In this document: in pieces, positions 9,501-19,468 of the stretch | How the letters are laid out: every line of letters begins with the position of its first letter | Position numbering within the stretch: the first letter of the stretch is position 1 | Assembly: GCA_017552985.1 (NCBI GenBank) | Contig: JAFZNO010000052.1 | Location: 1-39,041, forward strand | Length of the DNA: 39,041 nucleotides | DNA from: Lachnospiraceae bacterium | GTDB lineage: Bacteria; Bacillota; Clostridia; Lachnospirales; Lachnospiraceae | Direction of reading: 5' to 3' | Translations under genes and position numbers: made by a program | The notes under the pieces: generated by a model | Told to the model about the DNA's origin: nothing | Database searches by the model: none | What the model saw: the letters and a program-made list of their open reading frames with translations, nothing else

Positions 9501-12500
9501 CCTTTGCAACAGCCATAACCGCCGCCAATGCCTGCAGCCCTTTCACCGCCAACGGCTGTCACAACGCCTCCGTTAATGGTAATCGTACCAACGTTTACGT
9601 ACCATCTTCCGCTTCCGATTCCCGCTCCGGAAGATGCGCCTGTTGCTATTACGTTACCGCCATTGATGGTAATGTCACCGGCACTTTTATATTCCCTACT
9701 GCCAAGGCCTGCCGCACCGTATTCAACGAAAGCTGAGCCATCATAGACTTCGCCGGCAATTAACGTTCCTGCACCCGCCCCTTCACTCTGGGCCCAGATG
9801 GTCAGACCGTTACCCGCTTCTACCGTAACGCCTCTCACGGCAGTCAAAGTTGCGCCATCACACAAAATCAGATTCACGTTACCATCGATGACAATGCGAT
9901 CAGAAGTCTGATCTCCGATCCGGACGTCGCCGCGAACCGCATACCAGCCCGTTTCGAGTTTCGTTTGATTCGTTAACAACGCATAATCATCCTGATACTG
10001 GATGCGTTCGCTACCGGATTTCGTGGGATCAATATAATTGATGGCATTCGCCACCTTAAACTTTGCCCAAACGCTTACCGTGCCGTTAGGCATCGTAAAG
10101 GTGATCACGTTGTCGCTTCGCTGGAACGAAACTTCCCTGCCGTCAGCGTCTTTCACCGTGATCTCATGAAGCGCAAAGTCCTGAGCCGGTGTTGCAATCA
10201 GCGTAACCTTGTCACCAGGCTGAGCTGCTTGATAAAGGTTTTCAGCCGTCACCCCGCCATTGGTAATGCCTTTATCCACGGTAATCGCATAACCGGTACC
10301 CGGCTTCAGCGTCGTACCTTTCAACTGCTCGATCAATTCATAGTTGTCTTTTGCATTCCCAGGAACAAAGACCTTTTTCCCATCCGCAGAACTATTATCG
10401 ACAAATGTCTGCCTGAAGGTTACGTCACCAACGTAAGCGTCTGCCTTGACGCTCGGAAGGGAAGTGTTGGAATTGTTATGATCAAATACAATGCTACAAT
10501 ATTTTCCGCCAATCTTCGAAACGCCCTGAATGGTTCCTCCGTCAATCGTAATGGTGTCTCCGACAGTCGCAACAAAACTGCCCGAATCTCCCGTACCAAT
10601 GGCAATATTGTCGGTTCCCATGCCTGCTTTTACGTCTTTAAGCACGACGGTTCCCGTCACGTGAATCTTACCGGCTCTGCTTCTTGCACCACCACCGATA
10701 CCAGCTGCGCCAGTACCGCCAGTCGCTGAAATAGTTCCGCCGCCCAAGACCGTGGTTCCGCCACTGCAGTTCCCGCCGCCGCCAATGCCTGCCGCGCCCT
10801 CGCCGCCAGTCGCCGAAATATCACCGCCATAAATTTCAATGTTTCCGCTGCACACTAATACTCGCTTGTGATCAGAACCAATATAAATGCCACTGCCGAT
10901 TCCGGCCTGTTCCTTAGAACCCGTGGTGATCAGTTTACCTTTCTTATCTCCCGTAGACTGTGCATAAATTTTTAGTGAATTGCCCTCCCTTACGTTGATG
11001 CCACTCGTTGTCGTAAGCGTTGCGCCATCACACAGGATCAGCTTAACGTCTCCCGTAACCGTTACCAGATCGGAGATCGTAACGTTTCCGCTTACCACGT
11101 ACCAGCCATCCTTGCCATTTGATCCAGTAAAGGTCGTCGTATTGCCCTTCACTTCTTCACCCTCGACAGGGTTGCTAACTTTGCCATTCTCGTCAAGATA
11201 AAACGCTTTCGGTTCATACTTAAGCGTTTTCCCTGCAATGTCTTTGATCTGTTTGTCCGTCAACTTACCGGTATATATAGTTCCGGTTCCGACACTAAAC
11301 ATACATCCGTCAGCAATGGTAACGCTTCCGTTATAACTTGATGATTCTATGGAAATGGAATCCCTGGTTGCATTCACGTAAGAAAGCGCAGTGGTTACGT
11401 TTCCCCCTGTACGATTTCCAATCCCCGCGGCATTATATCCGCCAAAAGCATGGATCTCGCCGCCGGAAATATGAATATTTACGGGCTCTGGAGTTGTAGA
11501 ATCTCCAGAGCCGATGCCGGCTCCATACCGTCCGCCATAGGCATAGACAATTCCGCCGGTAATAGTAATGTTTGCGCCATTACCGGTTACTGCACCGATG
11601 CCCGCAGAGTTAATTCCTCCCTTTGCGTAAATATTTCCTCCGTTAATCAGTATCATTTCAACGGTATGGCCATTTCCCTCAGAGTACCCGAGGCCAATAC
11701 CCGCTGACGTTAAATCCTCCTTATCCAGGTTCGCCTTAATCGTACCATTATTTATGATAATGGCGGGCGCCTCTCCATCTCTGCCGCCGCCGATGCCCGC
11801 ACCGTTACTGCAACTCGTCGTTATTGTGCCATTGTTGATGACAACTTTGCCACCCTTACTATTTTCTCCGCCGCCGATACCTGCACCGCCAACTTCGTTT
11901 TTCAAGTTCAACACGCCACCGTTGATCGTGATTGTTTTGTTACCAAAATCACCATCGTAGCCAGATCCTATGTTCGCTCCAAAACAACTTGTTGAATTAA
12001 TGTTTCCGCCATTAATAATGATGTCTATTCCGCCGGAATGTGCACCGCTTCCTATTGACGCTCCCTGATTACCTATGGGCGTTATGTCGCCGCCATTGAT
12101 AGTAATCGTTCCAGATGCAGTACCTGCTCCTTTTCCGCCGCCAATGGCAGCGCCATCTTTACCTGCCGTTGCCGTAATCTTCCCGCCATTTATTGTTATT
12201 GACTTCGCCCATTGACCGGTACCGCCGCCAATAGCCGCAGCTTTAGCTGCTCCAGTTGCCGAAATCTCGCAACCGTTAATGGTGATGGGACCTGCATCCC
12301 ATTCAATGTCAGAGCCAATGGCTGCGCGGTCTCCATCAGCCGAACAAACCAATTTTCCCTTATTCTCACTAGACTGCGCCCAAATGGTCAAACTGCCTTC
12401 ATTTCCAACGCTAATTCCTTTTTCGCAAGTCAGCGTCGCGCCGTCGCAAATAATTAGATTGACGTTGGCAGTGATCAAAACTCTGCGCGTAAAGGTATAA

Positions 12501-13027
12501 TCTTCTTTTACGACATACCACGTATACGGGAATCCGTTCCATTGATAGTCAAGTCCCCATATGTCCTGCGTGGACACGTCATTACATGAGGTATCAGCCT
12601 TCCAGTCTCTTACTCCCGTAACGGGATTATAATAATAGATTTTGTACTCATCCGTCACGGCAATCTCATATTCCCTGCCATCCAGGACCACCTTCATCCA
12701 TTCCGCGCTGGAAAAGGGTTGACGAGCCGTAACAATCCACTCACCATTTTTATCTTCTGCCGAAAACAGTTTTTCATTGCTGACTGACACGGAGCCAATC
12801 TCGCCCTCTAATCCCAGAAAATCCAAAATTTCCCTCAAAGAAGCGCTGGAATCGCCCGCCATGACGAATTCACTGTCATCATACGTGAATTCCACGGTAT
12901 ACGGAGCGTCTTCGTCCGCACGTACCTCTGATTCCTTTGCACTAACCATCGCACTTCCCGCCGGCCAAATGACGCCTAAGATCAGCGCCAACGTCAGAAG
13001 CATTACAATCCTTTTTCCTGTCTTCAA
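6584..13027 (-). CDS. Giant secreted surface protein 2 (beta-solenoid, nine InlB-type repeats, C-terminal LysM)
   Basis: 2147 aa. The start is TTG at 13027, supported by AGGAGGT eight bases upstream and by the signal peptide that begins there (KTGKRIVMLLTLALIL, cleavage near 30). A small beta domain (about 42-127) precedes three blocks of TINGG / AGIGGG solenoid (about 155-600, 650-900, 1080-1280). These are separated by divergent InlB-type segments ending in FTMPNGTVS and FTMPEGDATVS. Nine repeats of 67-69 residues follow (1381-1991), then a ~110-residue conserved module (YLDELRERL, LGGE, KTLEDHP) and a LysM domain in the last ~43 residues (YVVKSGDTLSRIARKL). LysM implies non-covalent attachment to peptidoglycan. 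The gene is 49 bases after giant 1, with no terminator seen between them. It is probably an adhesin or cell-surface scaffold; the ligand is unknown. Confidence 0.92.
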   Translation of the reverse strand: MKTGKRIVMLLTLALILGVIWPAGSAMVSAKESEVRADEDAPYTVEFTYDDSEFVMAGDSSASLREILDFLGLEGEIGSVSVSNEKLFSAEDKNGEWIVTARQPFSSAEWMKVVLDGREYEIAVTDEYKIYYYNPVTGVRDWKADTSCNDVSTQDIWGLDYQWNGFPYTWYVVKEDYTFTRRVLITANVNLIICDGATLTCEKGISVGNEGSLTIWAQSSENKGKLVCSADGDRAAIGSDIEWDAGPITINGCEISATGAAKAAAIGGGTGQWAKSITINGGKITATAGKDGAAIGGGKGAGTASGTITINGGDITPIGNQGASIGSGAHSGGIDIIINGGNINSTSCFGANIGSGYDGDFGNKTITINGGVLNLKNEVGGAGIGGGENSKGGKVVINNGTITTSCSNGAGIGGGRDGEAPAIIINNGTIKANLDKEDLTSAGIGLGYSEGNGHTVEMILINGGNIYAKGGINSAGIGAVTGNGANITITGGIVYAYGGRYGAGIGSGDSTTPEPVNIHISGGEIHAFGGYNAAGIGNRTGGNVTTALSYVNATRDSISIESSSYNGSVTIADGCMFSVGTGTIYTGKLTDKQIKDIAGKTLKYEPKAFYLDENGKVSNPVEGEEVKGNTTTFTGSNGKDGWYVVSGNVTISDLVTVTGDVKLILCDGATLTTTSGINVREGNSLKIYAQSTGDKKGKLITTGSKEQAGIGSGIYIGSDHKRVLVCSGNIEIYGGDISATGGEGAAGIGGGGNCSGGTTVLGGGTISATGGTGAAGIGGGARSRAGKIHVTGTVVLKDVKAGMGTDNIAIGTGDSGSFVATVGDTITIDGGTIQGVSKIGGKYCSIVFDHNNSNTSLPSVKADAYVGDVTFRQTFVDNSSADGKKVFVPGNAKDNYELIEQLKGTTLKPGTGYAITVDKGITNGGVTAENLYQAAQPGDKVTLIATPAQDFALHEITVKDADGREVSFQRSDNVITFTMPNGTVSVWAKFKVANAINYIDPTKSGSERIQYQDDYALLTNQTKLETGWYAVRGDVRIGDQTSDRIVIDGNVNLILCDGATLTAVRGVTVEAGNGLTIWAQSEGAGAGTLIAGEVYDGSAFVEYGAAGLGSREYKSAGDITINGGNVIATGASSGAGIGSGRWYVNVGTITINGGVVTAVGGERAAGIGGGYGCCKGGKVLINGGVVNATGGTDKDYGESGAGIGGGFESEGIEVIITGGKINAVGGTGSAGIGAGQDGTGTTVTIGSSAETAESMSVKADSYDGTVKLLCGFKDANDGTLFGKTEDANKSALAGRTLVPADYYHVNVATGIQNGSVNAPMVAEKGTSVTVTVEAEEHYELKSLTVTAGTTTVDAAKVDENTYTFTMPEGDATVSAEFQKMKYVITFLNEDGSELYSSEVTYGEMPVYAGKEPKKEATQQYSYKFKAWDAELEAVAGTATYTATYEDILNKYEIQFVDENGNVLQSSEVEYGKMPKFEGTIPDKAETNQYKYEFDGWDKELEAVTDKATYKVTYKEILRKYVITFQDDNGSELFSSEVEYGTVPAYASVTPVKGSTDENMYPFKGWSPAVTAVTGEATYSATYNTVKRKYFITFVNEDGTVLQSTEIAYGEVPVYAGETPKKTATTEKTFVFQGWDKNVVAVTGTAVYTATFADSTNSYKITWLLDDGSLIDETTVEYGKVPTHADATKEATAEFSYTFTGWDKTPVKVTGDTTYVATFNETKNSYKITWQMDDGSLIDETTVEYGEVPAHADATKKATAEYTYTFTGWDKAPVAVTGEATYKATFSKAKNSYKITWQMDDGSLIDETTVEYGEIPVHESVTKKATAEKTYVFSGWTPSVKAVVGEAEYKAVFSDSVNSYKITWLMDDGSLIDETTVEYGEVPTHADAVKKNTAEHNYIFTGWDKAPVAVTGEATYKATFGELTNGYKITWLMDDGSLIDETIVEYGEVPTHADAVKAETADYTYTFTGWDVTPAAVTGEATYKATFKENKKDSGGSTTVVTNEYGDYLDELRERLRYAIALGGEQSVYWNKGTSLPKDILKTLEDHPDITLIFDYVYENEKYSVTMPGKIVKTVEGVEWYGPVYLYCTYGKAEAEVATSEISGIYVVKSGDTLSRIARKLHVKQKYLVDVNKIKNPDFIRAGQVLKY
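7057..8887 (-). repeat. Nine tandem InlB-type (Listeria-Bacteroides-like) repeats in giant 2
   Basis: Nine units of 67-69 codons, each with the pattern (Y)KITW-DDGS-, a VEYGEVP-like turn, YTFTGWD and VTGEATYKATF. Units 5 to 9 are closest to one another (MDDGSLIDETTVEYGEVP), while units 1 to 4 are more diverged. This suggests growth of the array at its C-terminal side. Confidence 0.9.
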
Positions 13028-13076
13028 TGCTCTCTACCTCCTGCTCTCCTGCTAACTGTCCATTCAGGATTATCTT

Positions 13077-16000
13077 TTAATAATTTAGTAACTGATTCAC
13101 CCAAATCAGGTTCGGATTTTTGATCAAATTCTTCTTCACCAGCCAGTCCACCGTCACGTTGAACCTGCGGGCAAGCTTCGAAAGGTTATCACCGCGCCTT
13201 ACCACGTACGTTCCCTTCACGGCTCCGTCAGAATCCTTTACGTTAACTCGCAAATTATAGCGACTGTACAGGTTCAGCGGTCCGTACCAGGAAACCGTGG
13301 GATCCGTCTCCACGTCCTTTCCGCAGATAGTCACCTCGTAGCTCACGTTTTTGTACTCATACTTGAAGATCAGCGTTATCTGCGGGTGATCCTCCAAGGT
13401 CTTCAATACGTCATAGGGCAGTCCCGTTCCCTTCGCCCACGTTATCGTCCGCTCGCCGCCAAGGGAGATAGCGTATTGAATCATCTTCCGCAGTTCGTCG
13501 AGGTAATCTTCCGGATCCCCGGAGGGAGGCGTCAGACTGCTGCTTGCCTTCTTTGTGGCGCTGAAGGTTGCCACGTAGGTCGCAGGTCCTGTCACCATGG
13601 AAGGCGTCTCTTTCCAGCCGGTAAAGGCGTAAACCCATTCCTCCGTCTCTGCCTTGTCTGCGTCAGCGTGAGAAGGCGTCTCGCCGTATGCGTAAGTCTC
13701 CACGTCGATCACGCTGCCGTCATCCATCTTCCAAGTGATCTCATAACTTCTCTTTGTCTGGTCAAAGGTTGCCACGTACGTTGCGGGTCCCGTCACTGCC
13801 AAAGGTGCTGCGTCCCAACCGGTAAAGGCATACGTAAACTCTGCCGTTGCCTTCTTTCCGGGATCGCCGTGGGTGGGCACCGTACCGTATTCCACCTGGG
13901 TTACGTCGATCACGCTGCCGTCATCCATCTTCCAGGTGATCTCATAGCTTCTCTTCGTCTCGCTAAAGGTTGCCACGTAAGTAGCCGTTCCCTGAACTGC
14001 TACGGGCGTCACGTTCCAACCGTTAAAGGCATACGTAAACTCATCCGTAGCCTCCTTCCCGGGATCCTCGTGGGTGGGCACCGTGCCGTATTCCACCTGG
14101 GTTACGTCGATCAGTTTCCCCTCATCCGTCAGCCAGGTGACGTTGTACTTTTTCTTGGTTCCCTCAATGACTGCCTGATAGGTTGCCTTGTCCGTCACGG
14201 TTGCAATTTCAGGACTCCAACCCTTGAATTCATAAGAATATTCGTCCGTCTCCGTCTTTGTTAAGGCTGCGTGGGTGGGTACGGTTCCGTACTCCACTTG
14301 GGTAACGTCGATCAAGTTCCCTTCGTCGTCCAGCCAAGTAATCTCATAAACGTTCGTGCTGTCAGCGAAAACTGCCTGATACTCCGCTGCAGCCTTGGCT
14401 GCCGTGATGCCAGGCGTCCAGCCGGAGAATACGTAAGTCTTCTCCGCCGTTGCTTCCTTCGACGCGTCAGCGTGGGTGGGCACCACGCCATATTCCACTT
14501 CCGTGACGTCGATCACGTTTCCGAGATCATCCTTCCAAGTGATGACAAAGCACTTCTTTGTTCCCTCAAAGGTTGCGGCATAAACGGCATTGCCTTCTAC
14601 CGCCTTGGGCGTCTCATTCCATCCCTTGAAGGTAAATTCGTACTCCTCCGTCTCCTGCTTCTTCGGATCCTCGTGGGTGGGCACCACGCCAAACTCCACC
14701 ACCGTCTTGTCGATCAGAGTTCCGTCATCCATCAGCCAGCTGATCTCATAGCTTCTCTTATTCTCGCTAAAGGCAGCCGTATAGGTAGCCGTTCCCTGTA
14801 CTTTAGCAGGCGTTACGTCCCAACCCGTGAACGTGAAAGTAAATTCTGCCGTCTCCTGCTTCTTCGGATCAGCGTGCGTCGGCACAACGCCGTATTCCAC
14901 CTGGGTTACGTCGATCACGCTGCCGTCATCCATCTTCCAGGTGATCTCATATTTTCTCTTAGTCTCTTGGAAAATGGCGGTATATTCCGCGTCACCGTCA
15001 ATCGCTTCCGGAGTCTTATCCCAACCCGTAAAGGTATAGGTAAACTCCTCCGTTTCCTTCCGCGTGGGCTCCTCACCCACATACTGCGGAACCGTTCCCT
15101 GGGGAACGTTCTCATCCGTCTTCAGTACTTTACCGTCGTAATTCTTCCACGTAACCACGTACTTCGGGATCTGCGTCCACTGTGCCTTTAAGGTTACGTC
15201 ACCATATTTTCCAGTCAGGGACGCACCTGCCGCATACAATTCATCTGCTTCCAGCCAATTGCCTGCATCGGAAACCACTTTCCAACCGTCAAAGAAGTAA
15301 TCTTCACGAGTCGGATCAGGAAGCTTTTCCATGCTTTCAATCGTATATTCCAATGAATCGATCGGGTCAGCTCCGTTCGCGTCAAAGATGATCTCGTAGG
15401 TCTCCAACTCCCTGAAGGCGTAAAGCGTTGCATCGCCATTAATCTGATATGCGTCACCCAATCCAAAGCTCTGACCCTTGCCGTCTGCCTGCGTATTCCA
15501 ATTCCTCAAAACGTAGCCAATCACTTCCGTCGACGTTTTCGGAAGGTTAAAGCTGCTCTGGTTTTCTCCCTCCTGAATCAGGCCCGATTCACCCTCATTT
15601 ACGTTAGGAACAAGCGTGACCTTCGGCAATCTAGTCGTATTTGTCATTAAGCAAAACTCGGAAAGTTCAAAGTCGTCACCCGCACCAAAGCCCCAGAACG
15701 TCAGTCTGAAGAAACAATACTCTTCATTATTGGAGATCATTTTTACGGCCTGCGATCTTGCATTCCCAGGCAAGGAAGTATCATTAGTTACTTCATCCAG
15801 AACTACCCATTCGCCGTCCTGACTCTTTTTTGCCTCTAACTTCCAGTTCTTCGGATTTCTGCCAGGATCATTCCACGAAGCATTACCGGTGACAAAGACG
15901 TAGCCGTTAGGGATTACGTAATCCTTTGTCACAAATTCCACGGAAAACGTATCATCCTGGGCCAGTCCGGAGACGTACCATGCCGTATTTTCATCATTGT

Positions 16001-19000
16001 CGAACATCTTGTCATAGGTTGCTCCCAAAGCTCCCGCGTGACTTTCCGGTTCAAACGGGACGTAACCGTGATATGACGTAGTCCACTGAGCGAAAAGCGT
16101 GCTCTTTGCAGGCACGACGTCGCCCTCGCGATAGCTTTTTCCGCTTCCATCCTGTGCGTCATTCCAACTGGTAAAATAAAATCCATTCCTCTTTACGCTT
16201 AAACTTGGAATTTTTAACTCTTGGGAAGCGACTTCCGAGATCTTAAGCTCTGCCTTCAGGACTCCAATCACGATTGGATTGCCTTCTCCGCCATTCGGTA
16301 ATAACCGCGCGTAGTTGCAAAAGCTCTGAAGCAACGGATAATCAGGACCCAAGCACCAGGGCCGGCCAAAACTGTCCATGTCCCACTTTTTGAAATTCTT
16401 GGGATCCCGGAACTCTTCTTTGCGTAAGCTTTCGCATCTCGTACCTGATTCGGAGCCCTTTTTATTTCCCACAACGTCAAGAAAGTCAACGTCAAATGCA
16501 TAACAATCCGTCAGAGCCGACGCTTTACCTTGTCCAAGCACGCCCCCAATGCGATTATTTGTCTGGTAATGCCCCAGGTATTCTATTTCTCCGTAATGAA
16601 AACTCCGTTCAATTCTGCCATTGTTTTTGTTATCGATGACTCCGGCTACGCCGCCGCCATAACCGCCATCCTCGCTAACCTTTCCCACGTGCCCGCAGGC
16701 GTAGATTTCTCCGCCCTCAAGCTTACCTACAATACCGCCGCCGCCAGACTCATTATACCCGTCATTTGAAACGGTTCCAAAGGCCATGCTCCTGATAACG
16801 GTATAACCTCTGCCTGCGATTCCTCCCGCAAAGGAAGTCATCGAAGTGGATTGGGCGGAAACAGTTCCTGAAAACAGGCAATCACTTACGTAACCTTCAT
16901 TCAGTCCGACAATGCCTCCCACGTTACATTCGAAGCGTTGGTTGCCGGAAACCGTCCCGAAAAATTGACAATTTATGATCTCTCCGTTGCTGCGTCCGGC
17001 AATTCCTCCCGTGAACTCTTCATTATTCTTTACCTCACCGTATACGATAAGGTTCCTTATGCTGGAACTATATCCGCATTCTCCAAACAGCCCCGCCGAC
17101 TCAGAATCCGAGTCCACGGACAATCCCTTGATCACGTGGTTTTTCCCGTCAAAGATTGCTTTAAATTCTCTCCGTTCCATTCCAATGGGATCCCAATCGA
17201 TCCCCGTTAAATCCAGATCCGCCTTCAGGCAAATCCGCGTGCCGGCTTGCACGTACCCGTTGTTGACGCCTTCGGCAAAACTTAAGAATTCGGCAACGTT
17301 ATTAATGTAATAGGGAAGAGTTACGCCGCTTCCGCCAGTTCCGCCGGTTCCTCCGGTTCCGCCGGCATTAGAAAGTTTTCTAAGCTGTGGTACTCCGTCG
17401 CGGATCTCCCACATATTCGAGAAATCCCAGTGCTCAAACTTTGAACTGTCCGAAAACCTGCTCTCATAATGATAATGGGTATAACCGTCTCCTCCCAGAT
17501 CCTGTCCGCTCTTATATCCGTTCATCGCATGTTTTGCGCAGGGAGACCACCAGTAACAATCCTCCATTACTACGGTAGTACCCGCATCCCGGGGTCCGCA
17601 TAAACCGCCGGCATGACGCTCATTCGCACAATCGACACCATAAGTATCGGACGTCAAACCGGTTTTGGGTGCTTTACAGTAGCATCTCGTCATCTTAATG
17701 TTTTCGCCATAGAAGCGCCCAACGATGCCGCCAACTCTATAATCTCCGTAGATGATCCCTCGGTTATAGCAGTCAGATACTTCTCCGTTCGTAAGTGCTC
17801 CAATAATGCCTCCGATGAATTCCTTCTCACCAACGACCGTGCCCGTATTGCCACAGCCCAGAATGGTGATGTATCCCGCATTACCCGTAATTCCGCCCAC
17901 GTGGCCCACGCCATAAACGGATCCTTCATTAAAATCATTCTCAAGGCCGGCGCCACCGTCAAACGTTCTTCCCGCAATGCCGCCCACGCGATCTTTTCCG
18001 TGAATTTCACCTTTATTAACACTGTATTTAACGTTTGCGTTGGTCGAACCAATAATGCCTCCGGTATAATCCTCGCCCACGACTTTTGCCGTATTCGTGC
18101 AATAAAGAACCGTCGTGTCGCCAATGGCTCTGGGGAAATTGTATTCGGCTATTCCCGCAATGCCGCCGGTATAAGACGTTCCCGTTACGTTTCCCTTGTT
18201 GAGGCAGCCGCTGACGCCTTGGCTGTAATTCATGTAACCCACAATGCCGCCGGTCTTCTTTGTTCCCGTAATCACGCCGGCATTCGTGGATGAAGTAATG
18301 GAAGCGTTGGAAGAAAGCGTTCCCGCGACGCCGGCTGATTCCTCGTCACCGTCAACGCTGCCCCCATTGTAGCAATTCTTTATCTCAGTGCCCTTTACCT
18401 CTCCTGCAATGCCTCCCGTATGGCTTCCTCCGCTAACTTTTCCTCCGTTGGTGCAATCCTCAATGACGCCCGTCTCTTGCGCGGTATTGAGGAACTTTCC
18501 GGCAATGCCGCCGGCGTAGGAATGCTTAGAATTATTGATCACGCCATTGTTAACGCAATCGGTCAGGGATATGTCGCCACTTGCGTAACCAACGACTCCA
18601 CCCACGCATTCGTCATTACTGCTGACGTTGCCCTTGTTTGAGCAGCTCCATATGACGCCACCTGTATAGGATCCCGCGATTCCGCCAATATTTTTTCCCT
18701 CGGCGGTGACGCTGCCGTTGTTCAAACTGCGCCTGATCGCCCCATAGTTGTGACCCGTAATGCCTCCAATGGTTTCCGATCCGCCACTTTGCTTAATGGC
18801 CGCTTCATTCGTACAAGTATCGATCGTTCCACTGTTTTCTCCGGTAATTCCGCCAGCACAGCCCTTTGCCTCAACGGATCCCTGGCTGTAACTTTTTCGT
18901 ATGACGGATTGATTCTGTCCGGCAATGCCTCCGACCCGTTCGTTTCCCTGAACGATACCGTCAAAATTACATTCCTCAATGGTTCCGGCGTTTACGGCAG

Positions 19001-19466
19001 TGATTCCGCCAACGTAATTATAACCCTTAACAATTCCGCTTACGTACACTTCCTTCACCGTACCGGTAACGTACCCAAATAAGCCGCCCCTGGATGAAGA
19101 GGAAACATAGAGCCCGTATATTTCATTTCCTTCTCCCAATAAAGTACCGGCAAATGGACGTTGCTCACTTCCGATGGGCGTCCAGCTTCCAAGGCTTTCC
19201 CCACATACGGATGACAGATCCAGACTTCTGTCTAGCAAAAAGTACTTCCCCCCGTAGGAATTCCCCGCGTTTACGTATCTTTCCAACGTCTGCAGGTCCG
19301 CTACGTCTTCGATCAAATACGGATTTTCTGCCGAACCGTTTCCCGTCCACGTACCGCCTGCCGCATGAGCAATTGCTCCAAAACAGCATGCAGTGATTGC
19401 AAAAATTGCTGCCACAACTGCCGCACTCCATAGGTGACGTTTAACCGATCTCCACTCTTTTGTCAT
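13077..19466 (-). CDS. Giant secreted surface protein 1 (GLUG solenoid, discoidin-like, InlB-type repeats, LysM)
   Basis: 2129 aa from the ATG at 19466, which has GGGGAGGAAG at good spacing; a TTG six bases further upstream is too close to that site. The signal peptide ends near AHA-AGG. Residues about 50-690 and 715-1035 carry GLUG-type solenoid coils (VGGIAG, GGITG, CYN/CTN), joined by a GGTGGTGG linker. An InlB-type segment follows, then a discoidin/F5-8C-like domain (about 1150-1290; YDKMFDNDENTAWYV, NPKNWKLEAK, FFRLTFWG), another InlB-type segment, eight ~67-residue repeats, the YLDELRKMI / LGGE / KTLEDHP module, and a terminal LysM (YVVRRGDNLSKLARRF). The discoidin domain suggests glycan binding. 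The gene starts two bases after small protein B ends, so the two are coupled. Confidence 0.92.
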   Translation of the reverse strand: MTKEWRSVKRHLWSAAVVAAIFAITACCFGAIAHAAGGTWTGNGSAENPYLIEDVADLQTLERYVNAGNSYGGKYFLLDRSLDLSSVCGESLGSWTPIGSEQRPFAGTLLGEGNEIYGLYVSSSSRGGLFGYVTGTVKEVYVSGIVKGYNYVGGITAVNAGTIEECNFDGIVQGNERVGGIAGQNQSVIRKSYSQGSVEAKGCAGGITGENSGTIDTCTNEAAIKQSGGSETIGGITGHNYGAIRRSLNNGSVTAEGKNIGGIAGSYTGGVIWSCSNKGNVSSNDECVGGVVGYASGDISLTDCVNNGVINNSKHSYAGGIAGKFLNTAQETGVIEDCTNGGKVSGGSHTGGIAGEVKGTEIKNCYNGGSVDGDEESAGVAGTLSSNASITSSTNAGVITGTKKTGGIVGYMNYSQGVSGCLNKGNVTGTSYTGGIAGIAEYNFPRAIGDTTVLYCTNTAKVVGEDYTGGIIGSTNANVKYSVNKGEIHGKDRVGGIAGRTFDGGAGLENDFNEGSVYGVGHVGGITGNAGYITILGCGNTGTVVGEKEFIGGIIGALTNGEVSDCYNRGIIYGDYRVGGIVGRFYGENIKMTRCYCKAPKTGLTSDTYGVDCANERHAGGLCGPRDAGTTVVMEDCYWWSPCAKHAMNGYKSGQDLGGDGYTHYHYESRFSDSSKFEHWDFSNMWEIRDGVPQLRKLSNAGGTGGTGGTGGSGVTLPYYINNVAEFLSFAEGVNNGYVQAGTRICLKADLDLTGIDWDPIGMERREFKAIFDGKNHVIKGLSVDSDSESAGLFGECGYSSSIRNLIVYGEVKNNEEFTGGIAGRSNGEIINCQFFGTVSGNQRFECNVGGIVGLNEGYVSDCLFSGTVSAQSTSMTSFAGGIAGRGYTVIRSMAFGTVSNDGYNESGGGGIVGKLEGGEIYACGHVGKVSEDGGYGGGVAGVIDNKNNGRIERSFHYGEIEYLGHYQTNNRIGGVLGQGKASALTDCYAFDVDFLDVVGNKKGSESGTRCESLRKEEFRDPKNFKKWDMDSFGRPWCLGPDYPLLQSFCNYARLLPNGGEGNPIVIGVLKAELKISEVASQELKIPSLSVKRNGFYFTSWNDAQDGSGKSYREGDVVPAKSTLFAQWTTSYHGYVPFEPESHAGALGATYDKMFDNDENTAWYVSGLAQDDTFSVEFVTKDYVIPNGYVFVTGNASWNDPGRNPKNWKLEAKKSQDGEWVVLDEVTNDTSLPGNARSQAVKMISNNEEYCFFRLTFWGFGAGDDFELSEFCLMTNTTRLPKVTLVPNVNEGESGLIQEGENQSSFNLPKTSTEVIGYVLRNWNTQADGKGQSFGLGDAYQINGDATLYAFRELETYEIIFDANGADPIDSLEYTIESMEKLPDPTREDYFFDGWKVVSDAGNWLEADELYAAGASLTGKYGDVTLKAQWTQIPKYVVTWKNYDGKVLKTDENVPQGTVPQYVGEEPTRKETEEFTYTFTGWDKTPEAIDGDAEYTAIFQETKRKYEITWKMDDGSVIDVTQVEYGVVPTHADPKKQETAEFTFTFTGWDVTPAKVQGTATYTAAFSENKRSYEISWLMDDGTLIDKTVVEFGVVPTHEDPKKQETEEYEFTFKGWNETPKAVEGNAVYAATFEGTKKCFVITWKDDLGNVIDVTEVEYGVVPTHADASKEATAEKTYVFSGWTPGITAAKAAAEYQAVFADSTNVYEITWLDDEGNLIDVTQVEYGTVPTHAALTKTETDEYSYEFKGWSPEIATVTDKATYQAVIEGTKKKYNVTWLTDEGKLIDVTQVEYGTVPTHEDPGKEATDEFTYAFNGWNVTPVAVQGTATYVATFSETKRSYEITWKMDDGSVIDVTQVEYGTVPTHGDPGKKATAEFTYAFTGWDAAPLAVTGPATYVATFDQTKRSYEITWKMDDGSVIDVETYAYGETPSHADADKAETEEWVYAFTGWKETPSMVTGPATYVATFSATKKASSSLTPPSGDPEDYLDELRKMIQYAISLGGERTITWAKGTGLPYDVLKTLEDHPQITLIFKYEYKNVSYEVTICGKDVETDPTVSWYGPLNLYSRYNLRVNVKDSDGAVKGTYVVRRGDNLSKLARRFNVTVDWLVKKNLIKNPNLIWVNQLLNY
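13548..15166 (-). repeat. Eight tandem InlB-type repeats in giant 1
   Basis: Eight units of 67-70 codons with EITWKMDDGSVIDVTQVEYG, a VPTH turn, FTGWD and a TATYVATF end. They are homologous to the array in giant 2, and the last two units are the most similar to each other. Both arrays sit directly before the same 156-residue C-terminal region. Confidence 0.88.
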
Positions 19467-19468
19467 GA

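Noticed and set aside
19390-19430. Lipobox ITAC in the leader of giant 1, suggesting a lipoprotein
   Set aside because: The hydrophobic core continues past the cysteine to a better signal-peptidase site (AHA-AGG), and the protein ends in LysM.
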